DNA of 48,175 nt, taken from NCBI GenBank assembly GCA_017882905.1, contig JADGOO010000214.1, positions 1 through 48,175 of the forward strand, read 5' to 3'. The position numbers were made by a program, and so were the translations under genes. Below are positions 1 through 7,805 of this stretch, in pieces. The stretch's first letter is position 1. Each line of letters begins with the position of its first letter. Source of the DNA: Acidimicrobiia bacterium (GTDB lineage: Bacteria > Actinomycetota > Acidimicrobiia > IMCC26256 > PALSA-610). The notes under the pieces were generated by a model that saw nothing but the letters and a program-made list of their open reading frames with translations, was not told where the DNA came from and made no database searches.

Positions 1-125
1 AAGTGCTGCGCACGTACCTGTTCACCGACGCGCCGATCACGGTCGTCGAACAGGTTGCCGAGGCCGGCGGCGCAGACAGCACCGCGGCCGCCCCGTCGCT
101 CGGCATCGGGAGCCTGCGCGCATGA
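1..125 (+). CDS. Encapsulin cargo protein, C-terminal end only
   Basis: Only the last 40 codons are in the window, read in the frame that stops with TGA at 123-125. The tail ends in SLGIGSLRA after an Ala/Ser/Thr-rich linker. SLGIGSLR is the classic targeting peptide that docks cargo enzymes inside family 1 encapsulin shells. The stop overlaps the ATG of the shell gene (ATGA), so the two are translationally coupled, as expected for a cargo-shell pair. The visible body, with LRTYLFTDAPITVVEQ, does not look like the end of a DyP peroxidase or of a four-helix ferritin-like protein to me, so the enzyme type is left open. Confidence 0.85.
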   Translation, partial: VLRTYLFTDAPITVVEQVAEAGGADSTAAAPSLGIGSLRA

Positions 126-931
126 CCGATCACCTGTTCCGATCACTGGCACCGATCACCGACGAGGTGTGGAGAGCTGTCGATGACGAAGCGGCACGCA
201 CGTTGCGCCACTTCCTCGTGGCCCGACGGCTGGTCGACTTCAGCGGTCCGGTGGGCTACGAGACCGCCGCGCTCGCAACCGGTCACGCCGAACCTCTCTC
301 GTCGCCGCTCGCGCCCGGAGTCGACACATCGCAGCGCACATCGGTGCCGTTGCTCGAGCTGCATGCCGACCTGCACCTGCCGCGATCGGAAGCCGACGCG
401 GTCGCTCGCGGTGCGGCAGACCCCGACCTCCAGACCGTCACCGACGCCGCGCGGCGGCTCGCGATCGCCGAGGACACCCTCGTCTTCGACGGCTACGAAG
501 CGGCGGGCATCCCCGGCATGGTCAGCTCGTGCCCGCACGACCCCGTGTCCCTCGGTGACGACTACAGCGCCTATCCCGATCTGGTGGCCCGCGCGGTCGC
601 GACGCTCCAGGACGCCGCGGTCGGCGGTCCCTACGCCGTCGCGCTCGGCCCGCGTGCCTACACGGCAGTCGTCGAGACCACGGAGAACGGCGGCTACCCG
701 CTCCTCAAGCACCTCCGGCTCATCGCCGACGGCGGGGTCTTCTGGGTGCCGGCCGTGAACGGCGCCATCGTGCTGTCGGTGCGCGGCGGCGACTTCGAGC
801 TCACCGTGGGTGAAGACGTCGCCGTTGGCTACCGGTCGCACGACCGCGAGCACGTCGAGCTGCGCATCGAGGAGACCGTCGCGTTCCGTGTGCACACCCC
901 CGAGGCGGCGGTCGCGTTACGGCACGGCTGA
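122..931 (+). CDS. enc: Family 1 encapsulin shell protein
   Basis: The 269-residue product has the linocin M18/CFP29 encapsulin layout. It begins MTDHLFRSLAPITDEVW, followed by a DDEAARTL helix and RLVDFSGPVGYE, which are hallmarks of the N-terminal arm and helix. The length matches the 260-280 residues usual for HK97-fold family 1 shells. Such proteins self-assemble into protein nanocompartments in the cytoplasm that hold enzymes tagged at their C-terminus. The gene upstream ends in exactly such a tag, and its stop overlaps this ATG. Family known from sequence pattern; cargo function not known here. Confidence 0.96.
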   Translation: MTDHLFRSLAPITDEVWRAVDDEAARTLRHFLVARRLVDFSGPVGYETAALATGHAEPLSSPLAPGVDTSQRTSVPLLELHADLHLPRSEADAVARGAADPDLQTVTDAARRLAIAEDTLVFDGYEAAGIPGMVSSCPHDPVSLGDDYSAYPDLVARAVATLQDAAVGGPYAVALGPRAYTAVVETTENGGYPLLKHLRLIADGGVFWVPAVNGAIVLSVRGGDFELTVGEDVAVGYRSHDREHVELRIEETVAFRVHTPEAAVALRHG

Positions 932-945
932 CGCCTCACAGCCGC

Positions 946-970
946 GGCGCAAGCGCGCCCGCGCTGCGCC
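946..970. terminator. Possible bidirectional hairpin between convergent genes
   Basis: GGCGC-A-AGCGCG pairs with CGCGCT-GCGCC with one bulged A. It sits in the 45-bp gap between the convergent encapsulin and acyl-CoA dehydrogenase genes. There is no T-run, so intrinsic termination is uncertain. Confidence 0.35.
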
Positions 971-976
971 TGCGCG

Positions 977-2119
977 TCAGGCGAACAGCTGCTTGGCGAT
1001 CACGACCCGCTGGATCTGGTTGGTGCCCTCGTAGATCTGGGTCACCTTCGCGTCGCGCATCATGCGCTCCGCCGGAAGCTCTCGCGTGTAGCCCACGCCT
1101 CCGAGCAGCTGCACCACATCGGTGGTGACGCGCATCGCGGCGTCCGACGCGAGCAGCTTGGCGACACTGCTCGCCCTGGCGGTACCCGGCCGACCCGCGT
1201 CGAGGAGCGCGCACGCTCGGTACACGACGAGGCGCGCGGCGTCGACCGCCGCGGCGAGATCGGCGAGCATGAACTGCACACCCTGGAAGTCGCCGATGCG
1301 CTGGCCGAACTGCTTGCGCTCCTGCACGTAGGCGACGGCGAGGTCGAGCGCTCCCTGCGCGATCCCGAGCGCCTGCGCGCCGACAAGCGGGCGGCTGCGG
1401 TCGAGCGCACCCATCGCGTAGTAGAAGCCGCGTCCTTCATCACCGATCAAGTTCGCGGCCGGAACCGCGCAGTCCTGGAGCAGCACCTCGCCGGTGGGCG
1501 AACCGCGCATGCCCATCTTGTGCTCGAGCTTGCCGATCGACAGGCCCGGCGTACCGGCCTCCACCACGATCGCGCTGATGCCCCGATGGCCGGCCGCAGG
1601 GTCGGTCTTGCAGAACACGGTGTAGTAGTGCGACACACCCGCGTTCGTGATCCACATCTTGGCGCCGTTGAGCACGTAATGGTCGCCGTCGCGCACCGCG
1701 CGCGCTTGCATGCCGGCGACATCGCTGCCGGCGCCCGACTCGGAAAGGCAGTAGCTCGCCTGATGCTCGCCGCTCGCGACGGTGGGCACGACGCGTTCGC
1801 GCAGCTCGTCGCTGCCGTGATCGAGCAGCGCCGTGAGACCGAGCTTGCTGATGAACGTGAACAGCGACGAGCTGCCACAGACGCGAGCCACCTCTTCCAC
1901 CGCGACCGCGTGAGCGAGGATCCCCGCACCCTGACCGCCGAGATCCTCGGGAAACGCGAGACCCGCGAACCCGGCGGCACGCCAGGCATCCCAGCTGGCC
2001 CGAGGGAACGACTCCTCGTCGTCGGCCTGCGCGGCGTGCGGCTCGATCTCGCTCTGCGCCAGCCGCCGCACCGACGTGCGCAGCTCCTCGATCTCGTCGG
2101 GGAGCTCGAACGGTGTCAC
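977..2119 (-). CDS. Acyl-CoA dehydrogenase
   Basis: A 380-residue flavoprotein of the short/medium-chain acyl-CoA dehydrogenase family, which oxidises acyl-CoA to 2-enoyl-CoA and passes electrons to ETF. Visible signatures are YCLSESGAGSDVAG, MWITNAG and, near the C-terminus, QIYEGTNQIQR, which carries the catalytic Glu position. I chose the GTG at 2119-2117 (protein VTPFELPDEIEELR) because it gives normal length and forms a GTGA overlap with the stop of the upstream gene. The long open frame reaching 2557 is antisense-type noise. Substrate unknown. Confidence 0.93.
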   Translation of the reverse strand: MTPFELPDEIEELRTSVRRLAQSEIEPHAAQADDEESFPRASWDAWRAAGFAGLAFPEDLGGQGAGILAHAVAVEEVARVCGSSSLFTFISKLGLTALLDHGSDELRERVVPTVASGEHQASYCLSESGAGSDVAGMQARAVRDGDHYVLNGAKMWITNAGVSHYYTVFCKTDPAAGHRGISAIVVEAGTPGLSIGKLEHKMGMRGSPTGEVLLQDCAVPAANLIGDEGRGFYYAMGALDRSRPLVGAQALGIAQGALDLAVAYVQERKQFGQRIGDFQGVQFMLADLAAAVDAARLVVYRACALLDAGRPGTARASSVAKLLASDAAMRVTTDVVQLLGGVGYTRELPAERMMRDAKVTQIYEGTNQIQRVVIAKQLFA

Positions 2120-2652
2120 TCGCCGGCGACGTCGCGCATCGCCCGCCGCCAGCCCGTCGCCGCGAGGCGTGCGTCGCCCGGCGTGCCGCGCAACAACGCG
2201 TCGGGCACGGCATCGACGAGGCGCCGCCGCGACGCGTAGTGATGCTCGGCGTCGTGCACGAGCCGCGCTCGAGCGGGCTGCCATTCGTCGTCGGCACCGG
2301 CGTCGTAGCCGAGCAACGCCACGGCGATGTCGACGTCGTGCTTGACCGGCGCGCGGCCGAAGCCGGCGGCACGCTTCATCGCGATCTCGGCCACCACCGC
2401 GGCCGCGTCGGCGAGGTGCTCGTGCGGCCCGAGCTGCCACGAGGCCTTCTGGCGCTCCACGAGCGTGAGCGCGAACCCGATGTTCGGACCAGGACGGCCG
2501 AAGAGCGCACCCGTCGGCTCGTTCGGGCCCACCTCGCCCGGCCGGTGGCGCACCCACGACACGGCCGGCGGAACTGCCACGCCCGCGGGCATGTTCTGCT
2601 TGTGGCGCGGCGAGTCGTCGAGCTCGGTGGCCACGTAGGGATCGGTCGGCAT
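2116..2652 (-). CDS. Hypothetical protein coupled to acyl-CoA dehydrogenase
   Basis: The 178-residue product is not recognised. It starts MPTDPYVATELDDSPRHKQ and is soluble, with no signal peptide or membrane segment; the middle (LGPHEHLADAAAVVAEIAMKRA) looks helical. Its TGA overlaps the GTG start of the acyl-CoA dehydrogenase, so the two are probably made together and may act on the same acyl-CoA pathway. That link is inferred from the overlap only. Confidence 0.7.
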   Translation of the reverse strand: MPTDPYVATELDDSPRHKQNMPAGVAVPPAVSWVRHRPGEVGPNEPTGALFGRPGPNIGFALTLVERQKASWQLGPHEHLADAAAVVAEIAMKRAAGFGRAPVKHDVDIAVALLGYDAGADDEWQPARARLVHDAEHHYASRRRLVDAVPDALLRGTPGDARLAATGWRRAMRDVAGE

Positions 2653-2710
2653 GACCCGAATCTACCGGGCGCCCACGCCGGTGCGGCCTACGCCCCGCCG
2701 CAGCGCCGGC

Positions 2711-4339
2711 CTATGCACCGCCGGGGGTGAGCTCGCTGCGCAAGAGTGCGTAGTGCACCGAGTCGAGCAGCGCCTTCCACGACGCCTCGATGATGTTCTC
2801 GTCGACGCCGATCGTGGTCCAGGCGCCGGTGCGATCGGCCGTGTCGATGAGCACACGCGTCACCGCACCCGTGCCCTTGTTCGAGTCGAGGATGCGCACC
2901 TTGAAGTCGGTGAGGTGCACCTGCTCGAGCGCCGGGAACGAGCCGTTGAGCGCCTGGCGCAACGCCGCGTCGAGCGCGTTCACCGGACCGTTGCCCTCGG
3001 CGGTGGCGATGCGCCGCACACCGTTCACGTGCACCTTGATCGTGGCTTCGGTGAACACCTCGATCGCGTGCGGATCGTCAGGCCGTTCACTCCCCCACGG
3101 CGCCCGGCCCTCACGCGTCTCGACCTTCCACGTCTCGATCGTGAACCACGACGGCTCCCAGCCCGTGGCGCGCCGCATCAGCAGCTCGAGCGAACCGTCG
3201 GCCACCTCGAAGTGGTAGCCCTCGTGCTCGAGCTTCTTCAGCGTGTCGACCACCTCGTTGAGCTGCGGACCGTCGAGTGAGAGGCCGAGCTGCTTCGCCT
3301 TCAGGCTCAATGTGCTCTTGCCCGCGAGCTCGCTCACGACGAAGCGCGTGCCGTTGCCCACACTCTCGGGATCGACGTGCTCGTAGGCATCAGACCGCTT
3401 GGCGATCGCGCTCGTGTGCAGACCGGCCTTGTGCGCAAACGCGCTGTGCCCCACGTATGCGGCCTGCGGGTTGAGCGGCATGTTCACCAGCTCGGCCACA
3501 TGATGCGCGACCGGAGCGAGACGCTCGAGTCGATCGGCCGGGATCGTCTCGATGCCCATCTTCAGCGTGAGGTTCGGGATGATCGTCGTGAGGTTGCAGT
3601 TCCCGGTGCGCTCGCCGTAGCCGTTGATCGTGCCCTGCACCTGCATCGCGCCGCCGCGCACGCCCGCCAGCGCATTGGCGACGCCGGTACCCGCGTCGTC
3701 GTGGAGGTGCACGCCCACACCGACATCGCCACCGAAGTAGCTGACGACCTCCGCGACGATGCGCTCCACGTCGAAGGGCAACGTGCCACCGTTCGTGTCG
3801 CACAGAACCAGCCTCGTGGCACCGGCAGCCGCCGCACCTTCGAGCACGCGCAGCGCGAACTCCGGGTTGACGCGATAGCCGTCGAAGAAGTGCTCGGCGT
3901 CGAAGAACACTTCGCGACCCTCACCCCGCAGGAACTCCACGGAATCGGTCACCATCGCGACGCCTTCGTCGAGCGTCGTCTCGAGTGCCTGCAGCACGTG
4001 GTAATCCCACGTCTTGCCCACGAGGCACACGACCGAAGTGTTCGCCTCGAGCAGATGGCGCAACGTGTCGTCGCTGTCGACCTTGCCCTTGACGCGGCGC
4101 GTCATGCCGAACGCCACGAGCGTGCTCGCGCTCAGCTGCAACTCGCGGCCGGCCCGGCGGAACATCTCGTCGTCCTTCGGGTTGGATCCCGGCCAGCCCG
4201 CCTCGATGTAGTGCACCCCGAGCCAGTCGAGCTGCTCGGCGATGCGCAACTTGTCGTCGACCGTGAGCGAGATCCCCTCCAACTGCGCGCCGTCGCGCAA
4301 TGTGGTGTCGTAGATCTCGACACTCCTCATCGCGGTCAC
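2711..4339 (-). CDS. cimA: (R)-citramalate synthase
   Basis: An alpha-isopropylmalate/homocitrate synthase family enzyme. It carries YDTTLRDGAQLEGISL at the N-terminus (the RDGAQ form typical of citramalate synthases), the metal-binding HLHDDAGTGVANAL region mid-protein, and a C-terminal LeuA-type regulatory domain ending near SVHYALLRSEL. It should condense pyruvate with acetyl-CoA to citramalate, giving 2-oxobutyrate and isoleucine without threonine. A GTG at 4339 overlaps the ilvE stop as GTGA (541 residues); an ATG at 4330 (539 residues) is the alternative. It is the last gene of the leuB-ilvE-cimA operon. Confidence 0.93.
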   Translation of the reverse strand: MTAMRSVEIYDTTLRDGAQLEGISLTVDDKLRIAEQLDWLGVHYIEAGWPGSNPKDDEMFRRAGRELQLSASTLVAFGMTRRVKGKVDSDDTLRHLLEANTSVVCLVGKTWDYHVLQALETTLDEGVAMVTDSVEFLRGEGREVFFDAEHFFDGYRVNPEFALRVLEGAAAAGATRLVLCDTNGGTLPFDVERIVAEVVSYFGGDVGVGVHLHDDAGTGVANALAGVRGGAMQVQGTINGYGERTGNCNLTTIIPNLTLKMGIETIPADRLERLAPVAHHVAELVNMPLNPQAAYVGHSAFAHKAGLHTSAIAKRSDAYEHVDPESVGNGTRFVVSELAGKSTLSLKAKQLGLSLDGPQLNEVVDTLKKLEHEGYHFEVADGSLELLMRRATGWEPSWFTIETWKVETREGRAPWGSERPDDPHAIEVFTEATIKVHVNGVRRIATAEGNGPVNALDAALRQALNGSFPALEQVHLTDFKVRILDSNKGTGAVTRVLIDTADRTGAWTTIGVDENIIEASWKALLDSVHYALLRSELTPGGA

Positions 4340-5259
4340 GACTCGCTCACCAGCTCGCACCACTCTTTGTACTTGTCGACCTGGCCTCGCACGGCCTTGG
4401 CGAACTCGTCGGCGATCGCGAGCGTCATCGGACCCGGGCACGGGATCTCGCGGTCGTCGACGGAGTTGACGGCGCTGACCTCGGCCGCGGTGCCACACGC
4501 GAACATCTCGTCGGCGACGTAGAGGTCGCTGCGCGACAGCTCGCCCACCCGCACCTCGAAGCCGAGATCCCTCGCGATCGTGGTGACGGAGTGCTGCGTG
4601 ATGCCCTGCAACGCGCCGGCCGACGACGGCGGCGTCACGAGCACGCCGTCACGCGCCACGAACACGTTCTCGCCCGGACCCTCGCTCACGAGACCCGCCG
4701 TGTTGAGCATCAGCGCCTCGTCGTAGCCCGCCTTGACCGCCTCGATGTGCGCGAGCGTCGAGTTCACGTAGTTGCCGGTGGTCTTCGACGCGGGCGGCAT
4801 GATGTTCTGGTCGTGGCGGCGCCACGAGCTGATCTTCATGCGCAGACCCTTCGTGAGCCCGTGGTCACCGAGGTAGCGGCCCCACGGCCAGCAGGCAATC
4901 GCCACGTCGACCGTGCACGGGATCGTGCTGAGGCCCATCTCGCCGTAGCCGTAGTAGGCGATCGGCCGCACGTAACACGACGGCTGGCCGCTCTCGCGCA
5001 CCACCGCCTTGCACGCCGCCACCAGCACGTCGACCGAGTACGGCATGTCCATCTGCATGATGCGCGCCGAGCGGTGCAGGCGCTCGATGTGCTCGGTGAG
5101 CCGGAACACTGCAGGGCCCTGCGGCGTCTCGTAGGCGCGGATGCCCTCGAACACGCCCATCCCGTAGTGCAGCGAGTGCGTGAGCACGTGGATGCGCGCC
5201 TCGTCCCAGTCGACGAGCTCGCCGTTCATCCAGATCTTCGGGGTGGGCGTGATGGGCAT
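4336..5259 (-). CDS. ilvE: Branched-chain amino acid aminotransferase
   Basis: A 307-residue fold-type IV PLP aminotransferase. ASKTTGNYVNSTLA contains the PLP lysine and VSEGPGENVF is the family signature. It interconverts 2-oxo acids and Ile, Leu and Val using glutamate. The start ATG is 27 bp from the leuB stop with GAAAGG upstream, and the stop overlaps the cimA start. Position between leuB and cimA fits a role in isoleucine and leucine synthesis. Confidence 0.95.
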   Translation of the reverse strand: MPITPTPKIWMNGELVDWDEARIHVLTHSLHYGMGVFEGIRAYETPQGPAVFRLTEHIERLHRSARIMQMDMPYSVDVLVAACKAVVRESGQPSCYVRPIAYYGYGEMGLSTIPCTVDVAIACWPWGRYLGDHGLTKGLRMKISSWRRHDQNIMPPASKTTGNYVNSTLAHIEAVKAGYDEALMLNTAGLVSEGPGENVFVARDGVLVTPPSSAGALQGITQHSVTTIARDLGFEVRVGELSRSDLYVADEMFACGTAAEVSAVNSVDDREIPCPGPMTLAIADEFAKAVRGQVDKYKEWCELVSES

Positions 5260-5286
5260 CGCGTTGGCCTTTCGGGTGACGGCGCG

Positions 5287-6282
5287 CTAGAGCACGCTGC
5301 GGATCGCGTCGCCGATCTGCGACGTCGAGCCAGTGGTGTCGGTGGTTGCGTTGACAGCTTTGCGAACACGGGCGGCGGCGTCGGACTCGCCCAGGAACTC
5401 GAGCATCATCGCGGCCGAGATGATGGCCGCGCGCGGGTCGGCGATGCCCTTGCCGGCGATGTCGGGCGCCGAGCCGTGGACCGGCTCGAAGAACGAGGCG
5501 CCCGTGCGCGCGGGGTTCAGGTTCGCCGACGCGGCACGGCCGATCCCGCCCGAGACCGCGCCGCCGAGATCGGTGATGATGTCGCCGAACAGGTTGTCGG
5601 TGACGATCACGTCGTAGCGCGATGGATCTTCCACGAGGTAGATGCATGCCGCGTCGACATGGTGGTACGCAGTGCCGACGTCGGGGAACTCGAGGGCCAC
5701 GGCATCGAACGCACGCTGCCAGAGATCGCCCGCGAACGTGAGCACGTTGGTCTTGTGCACCAAGGTGAGGTGCCGGCGATCCCGTGACTGCGCCAGCTCG
5801 AACGCATAGCGGATGCAGCGCTCCACACCCATGCGGGTGTTCACCGAACCCTGCGTCGCGATCTCGTGGGCGGTGTCCTTGCGCAGGAATCCGCCCTCAC
5901 CCGCGTAGGTTCCCTCGGTGTTCTCGCGCACGACCAAGAAGTCGACACCGTCGTTGTGGCGGTTCGGTCCGGCGAGGAAGGGTCGCAGGTTGATGTAGAG
6001 ATCGAGCGCGAAGCGCATCTTCAGCAGCAAGCCGCGCTCGAGCACGCCGGGCGGTACGTCGGGGGTGCCGACCGCGCCGCCGAGGATCGCGTCGAAGCCC
6101 CGCAGCTCCTCGAGCTCGTCGTCGGGCAGCACCTCGCCGGTGCGCAGGTAGCGGGCACCACCCAGGTCGAACTCGACGGTCTCGATCGCCACGCCGGTGG
6201 CGCGCACCACGTCGAGCGCGACCGCCACGACCTCGGGGCCGATCCCGTCTCCGCCGACCACTGCAATGCGGTGGGCCGTCAT
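5287..6282 (-). CDS. leuB: 3-isopropylmalate dehydrogenase
   Basis: A 331-residue isocitrate/isopropylmalate dehydrogenase family enzyme. It shows [11 protein letters not shown] at the N-terminus, LRPF and [15 protein letters not shown] in the middle, and [14 protein letters not shown] with metal-binding Asp residues. It oxidises 3-isopropylmalate in leucine synthesis and, in citramalate pathways, probably also 3-methylmalate. Neighbouring cimA makes the second role likely (inference). GAGGAG lies 6 bp before the ATG. It is the first structural gene behind the leader and attenuator at 6351-6450. Confidence 0.95.
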   Translation of the reverse strand: MTAHRIAVVGGDGIGPEVVAVALDVVRATGVAIETVEFDLGGARYLRTGEVLPDDELEELRGFDAILGGAVGTPDVPPGVLERGLLLKMRFALDLYINLRPFLAGPNRHNDGVDFLVVRENTEGTYAGEGGFLRKDTAHEIATQGSVNTRMGVERCIRYAFELAQSRDRRHLTLVHKTNVLTFAGDLWQRAFDAVALEFPDVGTAYHHVDAACIYLVEDPSRYDVIVTDNLFGDIITDLGGAVSGGIGRAASANLNPARTGASFFEPVHGSAPDIAGKGIADPRAAIISAAMMLEFLGESDAAARVRKAVNATTDTTGSTSQIGDAIRSVL

Positions 6283-6350
6283 GACGCTCTCCTCGTTCGG
6301 CCTTGTCGCTTCATCGACCTGGTGTCCTCATCGGCCTGCCTCGGGGCATG

Positions 6351-6376
6351 AAAATGCCGCCCGGTGCGGGGCGGCA
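6351..6376 (-). terminator. Attenuator terminator hairpin before leuB
   Basis: Read on the minus strand, TGCCGCCC pairs perfectly with GGGCGGCA around a 6-nt loop and is followed directly by TTTT. It lies between the leader peptide and leuB, 70 bp before the leuB start, so it can stop transcription before the operon. The T-run is short. Confidence 0.7.
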
Positions 6377-6379
6377 GCG

Positions 6380-6407
6380 AGCGAACGCCGGGAAATCGGC
6401 GTTCGCT
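6380..6407 (-). promoter_or_regulatory. Leader RNA hairpin overlapping the leader peptide stop
   Basis: An 11-bp perfect stem (AGCGAACGCCG with CGGCGTTCGCT) around a 6-nt loop. Its 5' arm in the transcript begins inside the stop codon of the leader peptide and it ends a few bases before the terminator stem. A ribosome stalled or terminating on the leader would change whether it forms. Which pairing is the antiterminator cannot be decided by eye. Confidence 0.7.
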
Positions 6408-6450
6408 AAGGAATGACGATGATGGCGCGGGCGCAGCAGAGCGGTCGCAT
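6406..6450 (-). CDS. Branched-chain amino acid leader peptide
   Basis: A 14-codon frame encodes MRPLCCARAIIVIP and stops with TAG. Three Ile, one Val and one Leu in 14 residues, with Ile-Ile-Val-Ile next to the end, is the pattern of a ribosome-mediated attenuation leader. It is followed at once by two stable hairpins and then leuB-ilvE-cimA, whose products make isoleucine, valine and leucine. GGGTG lies just before the ATG. Such leaders are known before ilv and leu genes in actinobacteria; this peptide sequence is not one I recognise. Confidence 0.8.
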   Translation of the reverse strand: MRPLCCARAIIVIP

Positions 6451-6580
6451 CGTCACCCATCGTAGCCCAGGACGCCCTCGCCCGAGAGCGGATGCGCCGC
6501 GGTGAACCCCCGGCGGACCAGACTCGTACCTCGAACGATCGGCCCTTGCACCGGCGGGGCGAACCCAGAGGAGTCCCAGC

Positions 6581-7291
6581 GTGCGACCGCGTTCCGAGCT
6601 CGGCCTGATCCGTCTCTTGCTGCTCGTCGTCATCGTCGGCCTCGGGCTCGCCACCTACGGCGTCTACTGGTATTTCATCCGAGACGACGCGCCACCGAGC
6701 GCGACCATCCCCGAGCGGCCCACCGTCGCACCCACGAGCGGCGTCGCGGGCACGTACCACGTGACCCTCGGAGCCACCACCTTCGCCGGGTTCCGCATGG
6801 CCGAGCACTTCGGCCCGCTGAGTCGCGCCGCGGTCGTGCGCACACCGAAGGTGGCCGGCGCGATGTCGCTGTCGGCGACCACGGTCACCAGCGCGAACGT
6901 GGTGGTCGACCTCACCGCGCTCGAGAGCAAGGACGGCCAGCCGCCGGGCGTTCCCGACGTCGTGAACCGGCTGCGCTACCTGCAACACTCGTCTCTCGAG
7001 ACCTCGACGTTCCCCAAGACCACGTTCAAGCTCACCCATCCGATCAGCCTCGGCTCGGCACCGAAGGTGGGCGCGAAGATCACCGTGCCCGCCACGGGCA
7101 TCCTGGTGCTGCACGGCGTGAGCAAGACCGTCACAGTCCCCTTGACCGCCATTTGGAACGGCGCCGTGATCGACGTCTCAGGGTCGCTCCCCGTCAAGCT
7201 GGCCGACTACAGCATCAGTCAGCCTTCCGTGCCGTTCGTGACGGTGGATTCAAGCGGCACGCTCGAGTTCGAGCTCGAGTTCGCCAAGTAG
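6581..7291 (+). CDS. YceI-like domain protein with N-terminal membrane anchor
   Basis: A 236-residue protein starting at GTG with AGAGGAG upstream. Residues about 10-32 (RLLLLVVIVGLGLATYGVYW) form one membrane segment, followed by a Pro/Thr-rich linker and an extracytoplasmic YceI-type beta-barrel (TFAGFRMAEHF, then TLEFELEFAK at the end). YceI proteins bind isoprenoid or other lipids; the ligand here is unknown. It is transcribed away from the leuB leader, so 6451-6580 holds two divergent promoters. Confidence 0.82.
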   Translation: MRPRSELGLIRLLLLVVIVGLGLATYGVYWYFIRDDAPPSATIPERPTVAPTSGVAGTYHVTLGATTFAGFRMAEHFGPLSRAAVVRTPKVAGAMSLSATTVTSANVVVDLTALESKDGQPPGVPDVVNRLRYLQHSSLETSTFPKTTFKLTHPISLGSAPKVGAKITVPATGILVLHGVSKTVTVPLTAIWNGAVIDVSGSLPVKLADYSISQPSVPFVTVDSSGTLEFELEFAK

Positions 7292-7337
7292 CACCCGAGG
7301 TGGCGACCGCAACGGCCGACTAGCGTCAGCGACCGAC

Positions 7338-7805
7338 ATGGAACCGTTGTACCTCTCCCAGCAGGCCCTCGATCGGCTGACCGCCGAGCTCAAGGAGCGC
7401 ACCACGTCTCGACGCAAGGAGATCACCTTGCGCATCGAGGAGGCGCGCGCGCACGGAGACCTGTCGGAGAACGCCGAGTACGACGCGGCGAAGAACGAAC
7501 AGGGCCAGAACGAAGGTCGTGTCCGCCAGCTCGAGGACATGATCAAGCGCGCCGTCGTCGTGGAGGCCGCCGCATCCGACGGCGTCACCCCCGGGTGCCT
7601 CGTCGAGCTTCGCTACGACGGCGACGACGACACCACCACGTACCTCTACGGGTCGATCGAAGAGCGTCACGACACGTTCGAGGTGCTCTCCACGTCGTCG
7701 CCACTCGGTGTGGCACTCCTCGGCAAGAAGCCGCCGGCTCGCGTCACCTACCAGGGTCCGCGTCGCGAGCTTGCCGTCGAGCTCGTCGGCGTACGCGCGC
7801 TCTAG
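7338..7805 (+). CDS. greA: Transcription elongation factor GreA
   Basis: A 155-residue protein with the GreA/GreB layout: an N-terminal coiled coil whose tip carries HGDLSENAEYDAAKNEQ (with the acidic residues that enter the RNA polymerase secondary channel) and a C-terminal FKBP-like domain. It rescues backtracked polymerase by stimulating transcript cleavage. The DDDDT insertion in the C-terminal domain is slightly unusual. Its stop codon overlaps the stop of the convergent BKACE gene in a shared CTAG. Confidence 0.95.
   Translation: MEPLYLSQQALDRLTAELKERTTSRRKEITLRIEEARAHGDLSENAEYDAAKNEQGQNEGRVRQLEDMIKRAVVVEAAASDGVTPGCLVELRYDGDDDTTTYLYGSIEERHDTFEVLSTSSPLGVALLGKKPPARVTYQGPRRELAVELVGVRAL

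Noticed and set aside
1-125. Naming the encapsulin cargo as DyP peroxidase
   Set aside because: Only 40 residues are visible and those before the tag do not match a DyP end that I know.
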